Part shown: in pieces, positions 25,896-32,877 of the stretch | Layout: each line of letters opens with the position of its first letter | Numbering within the stretch: position 1 is the stretch's first letter | Assembly (NCBI RefSeq): GCF_016862995.1 | Contig: NZ_BOOA01000033.1 | Location: 29,128-93,127, forward strand | Origin: Acrocarpospora phusangensis | Lineage (GTDB): Bacteria; Actinomycetota; Actinomycetes; Streptosporangiales; Streptosporangiaceae | Direction: 5' to 3' | DNA length: 64,000 nucleotides | Program-made: the position numbers and the translations under genes | The notes under the pieces: model-generated | Databases searched by the model: none | The model's input: only the letters and a program-made list of their open reading frames with translations | What the model was told of the DNA's origin: nothing

Positions 25896-26623
25896 GCCGA
25901 GTCCTTCATCGCCGTCCAGCCGCCATCGACGAGCAGCGTCGCCCCCGTGACATACGAACTCTCCGCGCAGGCTAGGAACGTCACCGCGGCGGCGACTTCC
26001 TCAGGACGCCCGAACCGCCCGGCCGCAGTCGCCGCGACACTCCGCTGCCGGTCCTCCTCGCCGATCCCGTCCCAGACAGGCGTGAGAATCGGCCCGGGAA
26101 GCACGGTGTTGACGCGCACCTCCGGCCCGTACTCCACGGCAAGCTGCCGCCCCAGCGAGACGAGCCCGCCTTTCGCGGCCGCGTACGCCGGATGCCACGG
26201 AATCCCCACCACCGCATGCACCGACGAGGTCAGCACTACGGCGCCCCGGCTCTCCCGAAGCATCCCGATACACGCGCTGACCGCCAAGAACGTGGCTTTC
26301 AGGTTGACCGAGAGCTGCCGATCCCAGGCGTCCTCCGACAGTTCGTGCGCCGGAGCCCGGACCACCGTGCTGGCGTTGCTGTGCAGCACGTCCAGCCGCC
26401 CGAACTCGGTCCGCGCCATGTCCGCGATCCGCCGCCACGTCTCAGCGTCGGCGACGTCACCCTCAACCGCCAGCAGGTCCGCCCGGTCGAGGCTCTGGCC
26501 GGTCAGGTCCACCGCGAGCACCCGCGCACCCTCGTGCAGGAAGCGCTCCACCACCGCGGCTCCGATGCCGGAAGCCGCGCCGGTCACCACGGCGACCTTC
26601 CCCGACAACAATCCTCGTCCCAT
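25892..26623 (-). CDS. SDR-family dehydrogenase, probable galactose (aldose) dehydrogenase
   Basis: 243 residues from ATG 26623 (GGGGGAGACG upstream). Classic SDR: VVTGAASGIGAAVVERF (cofactor Gly motif), EGDVADAETW, NAS in VLHSNAS, catalytic Ser in VVLTSSVHAV and YAAAK (Tyr/Lys), then PGPILTPVWDG and the C-terminal TGATLLVDGGW. Leading the dehydratase gene with a 4-bp overlap, it most likely oxidises galactose (or fucose/arabinose) to the lactone. Substrate is inferred from neighbours only. It is divergent from the AraC gene with a shared 120-bp promoter region. Confidence 0.9.
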   Translation of the reverse strand: MGRGLLSGKVAVVTGAASGIGAAVVERFLHEGARVLAVDLTGQSLDRADLLAVEGDVADAETWRRIADMARTEFGRLDVLHSNASTVVRAPAHELSEDAWDRQLSVNLKATFLAVSACIGMLRESRGAVVLTSSVHAVVGIPWHPAYAAAKGGLVSLGRQLAVEYGPEVRVNTVLPGPILTPVWDGIGEEDRQRSVAATAAGRFGRPEEVAAAVTFLACAESSYVTGATLLVDGGWTAMKDSA

Positions 26624-26708
26624 CGTCTCCCCCGTCGTTCCATCAAGTCGGCGAGCGCTAGTCAACACGCGCCCGCCACCCGTTAGGAATGTCCGTTTTG
26701 TGTGACTG

Positions 26709-26723
26709 CCTGGACGATCCGAC
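26709..26723 (+). promoter_or_regulatory. 15-bp sequence shared by both galactoside-operon promoter regions
   Basis: CCTGGACGATCCGAC occurs here, 86 bp before the SDR start and just upstream of the AraC -10 hexamer, and again at 35505-35519, 111 bp before the GH97 start, in the same orientation relative to both leftward operons. Candidate AraC half-site; a single 15-mer match can also arise by chance. Confidence 0.35.
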
Positions 26724-26731
26724 GCACATGG

Positions 26732-26737
26732 CATACT
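26732..26737 (+). promoter_or_regulatory. -10 hexamer of a probable leaderless promoter
   Basis: CATACT with TGG in front (extended -10), 6 nt (GGCGTG), then ATG 26744 of the AraC regulator. Confidence 0.5.
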
Positions 26738-26743
26738 GGCGTG

Positions 26744-27607
26744 ATGCCGATCCAGGAAGGGTTCAGAAACCAGCGGCTGACCGTCGTACCTCGCCGCGTG
26801 GTGGCCGAGGCGCACGCCCGCCCGGTGACCCGCCGCCTCATGGTCACCGACACCGGCTACTACCCGGTCGCTACGGATCACCTGATGAGAAGACCCAGCG
26901 GCATTGAGGAAGCCATCCTCATCGTCTGTACGGCAGGCACCGGCTGGGCCACCATCGAAGGCGTCCAGCACCGCATCGGCTCGAACGCGGCCCTGGTGAT
27001 CCCCCGCGGAACCCCCCACGCGTACGGCGCGTCCGCCGACAACCCCTGGACGATCTGGTGGTGCCATCTCCGAGGCACGGATCTCCCCGAGCTGATCGAG
27101 GAGATCGGCGCGGGCGTGACCCGCCCGGTGGTCTCCATCCGGCGTCTCGACCGCGCCGTAGCCCTGCTGGACGAGATCGTGACCATCCTGGAGCGGGATC
27201 ACTCGCCGGCCAGCCTGACGGGCGCGGCGGGCGCGGCCTGGAAGCTGCTCACCCAGATCGTGGTGGACCGCGCGATGCCGGCGCCGGGCGACCCGCTCCA
27301 GCGTGCGATGGCCTACCTGGAGGAGCGGCTGGACAGCACGGTCAGGGTCGCCGACCTGGCGTCACTGGTCGGCATCTCGCCCTCCCATCTGAGCGCCCTG
27401 TTCCGCCGCGCCACCGGCGGCGGCGTGCTCGCGCACCACACCGCGCTCCGGATGGCGCAGGCCCGCAACCTCCTCGACACCACGGACGCGACCATCGCCG
27501 ACATCGCCCGCGAGGTCGGCTACCCCGATCCGTTCTACTTCTCCCGTCATTTCCGGCGCATGCACGAGACCAGCCCGACCGAGTACCGCAACCGCGCGAA
27601 GGGCTGA
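26744..27607 (+). CDS. AraC-family regulator of the galactoside locus
   Basis: 287 residues from ATG 26744; an in-frame GTG at 26702 lies upstream of the likely promoter. The N-terminal cupin-like sugar-binding domain shows GTGWATIEGVQHRIGSNAAL, VIPRGTPHAYGA and PWTIWWCHLRG. The C-terminal AraC domain has two helix-turn-helices (VRVADLASLVGISPSHLSAL; ATIADIAREVGYPDPFYFSR) and FRRMHETSPTEYR. It is placed between the import/hydrolysis operon and the catabolic operon, sharing a promoter region with the latter, so it is the obvious candidate to activate both in response to galactose or an alpha-galactoside. The effector is inferred. Confidence 0.92.
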   Translation: MPIQEGFRNQRLTVVPRRVVAEAHARPVTRRLMVTDTGYYPVATDHLMRRPSGIEEAILIVCTAGTGWATIEGVQHRIGSNAALVIPRGTPHAYGASADNPWTIWWCHLRGTDLPELIEEIGAGVTRPVVSIRRLDRAVALLDEIVTILERDHSPASLTGAAGAAWKLLTQIVVDRAMPAPGDPLQRAMAYLEERLDSTVRVADLASLVGISPSHLSALFRRATGGGVLAHHTALRMAQARNLLDTTDATIADIAREVGYPDPFYFSRHFRRMHETSPTEYRNRAKG

Positions 27608-27620
27608 GCCGTCGGCGCCG

Positions 27621-29786
27621 TCACGACGCCGCCGAGGTGCTCACCACCCGCAGGAGCACCGAGCGGTCGACGTCCAGGGACGGCGCTTCGACGCCGACGA
27701 GCCGGAGCACCCGTCCGGGCAGGGTGACGCGGGTCCGCTGCCACGGCGGCAGCACGACACCGGCGGCGGGCGCGGAACCGGGGTAGACGGCTTCGACGGT
27801 GTAGTCGCGCGCGTCGTCCAGCCCTGGCAGGCGGATGCGTCCCGGCGGCCAGGTCGCGGGGCGTTCGACGACGCTGAACGCGTACAGCGCCTCGGCGCGG
27901 TCGCCCGAAACGACCCCTTCCAGCCGGTACGCGGCGTCGGCGAGATCGGCGTGCACGACCTCCCCCGAGTGCAGCAGTTCCCGGTGTTCCCTGTGGAACG
28001 CGACCCACCGCGCGAGCGCCGCCCGGGTCTCGTCGTCCGCGGTGAGCAGATTCGTCTCCACCCCGAGGTGCCCCCACAGCGCCTTCTCGGCCCGGTAGTC
28101 GAGGGGGTGGCTGCGATGGGTGGTGTGCGACTCCTCGGCTCCGATGTGCGTGCCCTGCATCTCCGGCGGGACCAGCAGCCCGGTCCAGCGCTGGATCTCC
28201 AGCCGCTCGTGCGGGTCGTTGCAGTCGCTGGGCCAGACCCGGTCGGTGAACTCCAGCACCCCGAGGTCGATCCGCCCGCCGCCGCTGGCACACGACTCGA
28301 TCTCCAGCCCTGGATGGGCGGCCTTGAGCCGCGCCATCAACCGGTACGCCTGTTCGACCTGCACCCGGACCCCGGGCCGCCCCTCGGGGCTGTGCCCGGC
28401 ATCCAGCAGATACCGGTTATGATCCCATTTGATGTACGCGATCCCCAGCACCCCGACCAGCGCGTCCATCCGCTCGTACAGGTACGCGTACGCCTCCGGA
28501 TGCCCCAAGTCGAGCACATGCTGATACCGCGAGGGCAGCCCAGGCCCGTGGCCCGCGTCGAAGACCCACTCCGGATGCAGCCGGGCCAGCTCCGAGTCCA
28601 GGTTGACCATCTCGGGTTCGAACCAGAGCCCGAACTCCATCCCCAGCTCGCGTACCCGGTCGGCCAGCGGTTCGAGGCCCTTCGGCCACACGGCGGGATC
28701 CACCGTCCAGTCGCCCAGGGAACTGGTGTCGTCCCGGCGTCCCAGGAACCATCCGTCGTCCAGGACGAACCGCTCGGCGCCCATCTCCGCGCCGCGTTCC
28801 GCGAGCCGGATCAGCGTGTCGAGATCGTGCTGGAAGTAGACGGCCTCCCACGTGTTCAGCACCACCGGCCGGGGCGAACGCGGATGCTGCGGCCGGGATC
28901 GCAGGTGCCGGTGGAAACGCCCGGCCATGTCGTCCAGCCCGTCCCCCCACGATCCGTACTGCCAGCGGCTCTGGAACTCCTCGTCCGGCCCGAGCACCAT
29001 CTCGCCCGGCAGCAGCAGCTCTCCGGCCGCGAGGTGGCGCGTCCCCGCCGGCGTGAGTTCCGCGGCCAGCACCTGGTTGCCGCTCCACGCGAGGTGCGTG
29101 GCCCACACCTTGCCCTGCCGGAACCCGAACCCCCGCTCGCCCGCGACCAGCAGCATCGTGTGCTCCAGCCCCGGTTTGCCCCCGCGCGAGGCGCGCACCC
29201 ACTCCCCGACCTGGAACGGCCGCCGCTGCGGCACGCGTTCGAGCGCCCACCGCCCGGTCAGGTCGAGGATCTCCGCGGCGTCCGACGGCACCGGCAGCGC
29301 CAGCTCAAGCGACCCGATCCGGTACGGCGTCTCGGCCTCGTTCCGCACCCGCGCCCGCTGCCGGACGAGACCGCTGCCGGCGAGCACCTGGATCTCCAGC
29401 TCGATCGCCAGCCCGAACTCGGGATCCCGCGCACTGCTGCGCAGCACCGGCCCGTCCCCCGCGTCGCCGACCGCGAAGGTCGCCTCCCGGAAGTACGGCG
29501 CCCAGCGCCGGCCGTCACTGTCCCCCACGAGCCCAGGACGCCCGAGCCACCCCTCCGTGAGCTGGGGCAGAACGGGAACCGGCTGCGGGTAGGTCACCGC
29601 GCTGTCGCCGATCGCCGGCAACGCCGCCCGGTGCAGATCGGCCAAGAAGGCATCACCGAGCGGACCGAGATCCGTTCCCCAGTGCAGGATGCGCGGCAGG
29701 CGTCCGCCGTCGACCGCGACGACGAGGCTGGTGCCTCCGGCGCGCAGGTGGACCGGTGTGTCGTCGAGTTCGTCCATGACCGTCAT
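27621..29786 (-). CDS. GH36 alpha-galactosidase
   Basis: 721 residues from ATG 29786, overlapping the permease stop (ATGA). An N-terminal beta-sandwich is followed by a TIM barrel with ERFVLDDGWFLGRRDD, GLWFEPEMVN, the nucleophile Asp in YIKWDHNRYL, ESCASGGGRIDLG, and the acid/base Asp in WPSDCNDPHERLEIQRW, all GH36 hallmarks. No signal peptide, so it acts in the cytoplasm on imported melibiose- or raffinose-type oligosaccharides, releasing galactose. Last gene of the transport operon; it converges with the AraC gene with only 13 bp between them. Confidence 0.95.
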   Translation of the reverse strand: MTVMDELDDTPVHLRAGGTSLVVAVDGGRLPRILHWGTDLGPLGDAFLADLHRAALPAIGDSAVTYPQPVPVLPQLTEGWLGRPGLVGDSDGRRWAPYFREATFAVGDAGDGPVLRSSARDPEFGLAIELEIQVLAGSGLVRQRARVRNEAETPYRIGSLELALPVPSDAAEILDLTGRWALERVPQRRPFQVGEWVRASRGGKPGLEHTMLLVAGERGFGFRQGKVWATHLAWSGNQVLAAELTPAGTRHLAAGELLLPGEMVLGPDEEFQSRWQYGSWGDGLDDMAGRFHRHLRSRPQHPRSPRPVVLNTWEAVYFQHDLDTLIRLAERGAEMGAERFVLDDGWFLGRRDDTSSLGDWTVDPAVWPKGLEPLADRVRELGMEFGLWFEPEMVNLDSELARLHPEWVFDAGHGPGLPSRYQHVLDLGHPEAYAYLYERMDALVGVLGIAYIKWDHNRYLLDAGHSPEGRPGVRVQVEQAYRLMARLKAAHPGLEIESCASGGGRIDLGVLEFTDRVWPSDCNDPHERLEIQRWTGLLVPPEMQGTHIGAEESHTTHRSHPLDYRAEKALWGHLGVETNLLTADDETRAALARWVAFHREHRELLHSGEVVHADLADAAYRLEGVVSGDRAEALYAFSVVERPATWPPGRIRLPGLDDARDYTVEAVYPGSAPAAGVVLPPWQRTRVTLPGRVLRLVGVEAPSLDVDRSVLLRVVSTSAAS

Positions 29787-30637
29787 CCCTTCAGTCCGCT
29801 GTTGGCGATTCCCGCGAAGAACTGACGCTGCAACACCAGGAAGACGATCACCAGCGGAATCGAGCACACCAGGGCCCCCGCCATGAGCGTGGGATAGTCC
29901 GTACCGAACTGGCCTTGGAGGCCGGCGAGGCCGACCGGCAGCGGCCGGTTCTCGCCCGACGGCGAGACGATGAGCGGCCAGAGCAGGTCGTTCCACGAGT
30001 AGAGGCCGGTCAGGACGGTCAGCGCGGCCAGCATCGGCCGGGCCATCGGCAGCATGACGTGCCAGAAGACCTGGAACGGGTTGGCGCCGTCGAGGCGGGC
30101 CGCCTCCTCGTAGTCCTTCGGCATGTTGAGGAAGGCCTGCCGCATCAGGAAGGTGCCGAACGCGGAGAACAGGCCGGGGATGGCCAGCGCGGGGAGGGTG
30201 TCCAGCAGTCTCAGGTCGCGGATCAGCTGGTACTGGCCGATCAGGAACAGCTGGCTGGGCACCATCAGCATGGCGATGAACAGGCCGAACAGCACGTTGC
30301 TGCCGCGGAAGGGCATGCGGGCGAAGGCGTACCCGGCGAGGGCGGCGACGGTGACCTGGCCGACGACGCGCAGCACGAGCGAGCCGGTGGAGACGGCGAA
30401 CATCGACCAGAACGGCACCGTGGAGAAGAACGTCTCGAACGAATGCACGCTGAAGTCGGCCGGGATGATCGTCGGCGGGATCCTGGTCACCTCGGAGGTG
30501 GTCTTGAAGACGCTGAGGATCTGCCAGACGAACGGCACGACCATGATGACGGCCGCCACGATCAGGACCGCGTGGATCGGCCAGCTGGAGATCGGCTTCC
30601 GCCTGGGGTGTGACCTGCGGGGGACGGACTCAGCCAT
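29783..30637 (-). CDS. ABC sugar transporter permease (MalG type)
   Basis: 284 residues with about six transmembrane helices (AVLIVAAVIMVVPFVWQ at the N-terminus) and the EAA loop MPKDYEEAARLDGANPFQVF facing the ATPase. Typical CUT1-family inner-membrane subunit. Its ATG lies 8 bp inside the preceding permease gene, and its stop overlaps the alpha-galactosidase start. No ATP-binding subunit is encoded nearby, as is usual for actinomycete CUT1 systems sharing an MsmK-type ATPase. Confidence 0.94.
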   Translation of the reverse strand: MAESVPRRSHPRRKPISSWPIHAVLIVAAVIMVVPFVWQILSVFKTTSEVTRIPPTIIPADFSVHSFETFFSTVPFWSMFAVSTGSLVLRVVGQVTVAALAGYAFARMPFRGSNVLFGLFIAMLMVPSQLFLIGQYQLIRDLRLLDTLPALAIPGLFSAFGTFLMRQAFLNMPKDYEEAARLDGANPFQVFWHVMLPMARPMLAALTVLTGLYSWNDLLWPLIVSPSGENRPLPVGLAGLQGQFGTDYPTLMAGALVCSIPLVIVFLVLQRQFFAGIANSGLKG

Positions 30638-31559
30638 AGAAGACCCAGGATTTCTGAAGACGGAACTGCAGCGCCGTCGCGATCATGATCGCGATGAGCA
30701 GCACGATGGCGATCGCGGCGCCGTAGCCCTGGTCGAACTGGACGAACGCCTTCTCGTAGAAGAGGTAGACGATCGTCTTGGAGTCGCCCAGCGCGGTGTT
30801 GTTGACGCTGCGCAGCATGATGAAGATCAGGTCGAACATCTGCAGGGCGGCGATCACGGTCAGGATCGTGACGAAGAAGATGCTCGGGGTGAGGAGCGGC
30901 ACGGTGATGCGGAAGAACTGCCGGATCCGCCCGGCTCCGTCGAGGGCGGACGCCTCGTAGACGGCCTTCGGGATGGCCTGGAGACCGGCGCCGAGGATGA
31001 TCAGGTTGATGCCGAGGCCCATCCAGATGCCGACGACGGCGAACGCGTAGATCGTGAACCGGGCGTCGGCCACCCAGTACTGGCCGTCGATGCCGAACCA
31101 GGACAGCACGTAGTTGAGCAGGCCGAAGTCGCCGTTGTAGATGAACCGCCAGACCATGCCGATGGCCACGGGCAGGGTGACCACCGGCAGGAAGAACAGC
31201 ACCCGGTAGATCGTGCGCCCACGTCCGGCCTGCTCGATCAGCGCGGCCAGCACCACCGCCAGCGGGATGCCGAGCAGGACGATCACGGTGTAGAGCGCGG
31301 AGTTGCCGAACGCCTCCCAGACCTCGCCGTCACTCAGCAGGGCCGTGTAGTTGTCGACGCCGACGAAGGTGGCGGGCCCGAACGCCGGCACGTCCTGGAA
31401 GCTCTTGATCAGCGTGGACAGGAACGGCCACACGTACAGAGCGACCAGGCCGATCGTGGCCGGGGCGATGAACGCCACCGCCCACCACACGCTGGTCTGG
31501 TTGCCGCCCGCGCGGCGGCCGGAGGGCCGCCGCGCGGGCTTCGCTGCCACGTTCGTCAT
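30630..31559 (-). CDS. ABC sugar transporter permease (MalF type)
   Basis: 309 residues from ATG 31559, which overlaps the binding-protein stop (ATGA). About six transmembrane helices, first WWAVAFIAPATIGLVALYVW, and the EAA loop PKAVYEASALDGAGRIRQFF. Pairs with the MalG-type permease to form the CUT1 channel for an alpha-galactoside. The basic N-terminus (KPARRPSGRRAGG) is cytoplasmic. Confidence 0.94.
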   Translation of the reverse strand: MTNVAAKPARRPSGRRAGGNQTSVWWAVAFIAPATIGLVALYVWPFLSTLIKSFQDVPAFGPATFVGVDNYTALLSDGEVWEAFGNSALYTVIVLLGIPLAVVLAALIEQAGRGRTIYRVLFFLPVVTLPVAIGMVWRFIYNGDFGLLNYVLSWFGIDGQYWVADARFTIYAFAVVGIWMGLGINLIILGAGLQAIPKAVYEASALDGAGRIRQFFRITVPLLTPSIFFVTILTVIAALQMFDLIFIMLRSVNNTALGDSKTIVYLFYEKAFVQFDQGYGAAIAIVLLIAIMIATALQFRLQKSWVFYG

Positions 31560-32833
31560 TTCTTGGCGAGCACCTGGTCGACGGCGTCCTGGTACTCCTT
31601 CGCGGCGGCCTCGACGGGCTTGGTCCCGTCCCAGGCCGGAGCCAGGTACTGCGCCGCCAGGCCCTGCCACTCGGCCGTGTTCCCGGCGACGGGGAGCGGG
31701 ACGCTGTAGTCGATGGCGTCGATGAAGACCTGGAGCTTGAACTCCGGCATCGAGTCGAGCCACGGCTGCTGCGTGCCCTTGTAGGCGGGCAGCACGGTGC
31801 CGGTGGCCGCCTGGATCTCGGCGGCCTTGGTGCCCCCGAGGAAGGTGAGGAACTTCTTGAGCTCCTCCGGGTGCTTGCTGCCGGCGTACCCGGCGTTGCC
31901 GATGCCGCTGGTGACGGTGGCGCGCTTGACACCCTGCGGCAGCGGCGCGACGTCGACCTTGCCCTTGAGCTCGGCGTTCTTGTAGAAGCGCAGCGCCCAG
32001 TACGCGCCGGAGAAGTACATGGCGACCTTCTGGTTCTCGAACATCGAGACCGCCTCGGTGTCCGACAGCTGCTTCAGCGTCGGCGAGGAGCCCGCCTTCT
32101 GCAGGTCAGCCCAGAACTTGAGACCGGCCACCCCGGCCGGGCCGGCGAAGTCGGAGGCGGTGCCGTCGGCGTTGATGATGGTGCCGCCGGCCTGGAGGAT
32201 CGTGTTGTAGTAGCCGCCCTGCGCGTCGATCGGGGCGGCGATCCCCCACACGCCCTTGGCCGGGTCGGTCAGCTTCTTGGCCGCGTCCTGCACGTCCTGC
32301 CAGTCCCAGGTGTCGTCCGGGTACTTGACGCCGGCGGCGTCGAACAGCGCCTTGTTGTACCAGATGCCGTTGGTGTCGAAGTCCTTCGGCAGCGCGAAGA
32401 TCTTGCCCTCGTACGTGTACGAGTCGGACACCGCCTTCGGGTACACGCTCATGTCGATACCGGACTTGACCGTGTCGGACAGGTCGATCAGGGCGCCGCC
32501 CTTGGCGTACTCGCGGAAGTGGTCGGCGAGCATCCAGAACGCGTCGGGCGCGGTGCCGCCGGCGGCGCCCACCTGGAGGGTCGACCAGTACTCGGGCCAG
32601 GGCAGCGTCTGCACCTTGACGGTGATGTTCGGGTTCTCCTTCTGGAACTCGGCGGCGATCTGCTCCATCGCGGGAGACTGGTCCTCGCTCCAGTTCGCGT
32701 AGGTGAGGGTGACCTTCTCCGCCGCCGCGCCCGTGCCTCCCGCGCTCCCGGTCTCGGTGCCGCCGCCGGAACATGCGGTGAGGAGTGTCGCCGCCACGGC
32801 CATCGCCATGGCACCTGTCCATTTGTGCTTCAT
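31556..32833 (-). CDS. Extracellular sugar-binding lipoprotein of ABC transporter
   Basis: 425 residues. The signal peptide MKHKWTGAMAMAVAATLLTAC ends in a lipobox (LLTAC-S), giving a lipid-anchored cysteine at residue 21. The mature protein is a family 1 solute-binding fold: LTYANWSEDQSPAMEQIAAE, ITVKVQTLPWPEYW, FWMLADHFREYAKGGALIDL, NGIWYNKALFDAAG, and a late AMYFSGAYWALRF. Aromatic-rich segments suit sugar stacking. It precedes the two permeases and follows the GH97 gene. The ATG has AGAGGAAC upstream. Confidence 0.94.
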   Translation of the reverse strand: MKHKWTGAMAMAVAATLLTACSGGGTETGSAGGTGAAAEKVTLTYANWSEDQSPAMEQIAAEFQKENPNITVKVQTLPWPEYWSTLQVGAAGGTAPDAFWMLADHFREYAKGGALIDLSDTVKSGIDMSVYPKAVSDSYTYEGKIFALPKDFDTNGIWYNKALFDAAGVKYPDDTWDWQDVQDAAKKLTDPAKGVWGIAAPIDAQGGYYNTILQAGGTIINADGTASDFAGPAGVAGLKFWADLQKAGSSPTLKQLSDTEAVSMFENQKVAMYFSGAYWALRFYKNAELKGKVDVAPLPQGVKRATVTSGIGNAGYAGSKHPEELKKFLTFLGGTKAAEIQAATGTVLPAYKGTQQPWLDSMPEFKLQVFIDAIDYSVPLPVAGNTAEWQGLAAQYLAPAWDGTKPVEAAAKEYQDAVDQVLAKK

Positions 32834-32856
32834 GCTGTTCCTCTGTACTTTGTGCG

Positions 32857-32871
32857 CCGGTCGTCGACCGG
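32857..32871 (-). promoter_or_regulatory. Intercistronic palindrome/hairpin before binding-protein gene
   Basis: CCGGTCG-T-CGACCGG lies between the GH97 stop and the binding-protein start. It can fold as a 6-bp stem with loop GTC, which could protect the downstream binding-protein mRNA, or act as an operator. Confidence 0.4.
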
Positions 32872-32877
32872 GGGGTG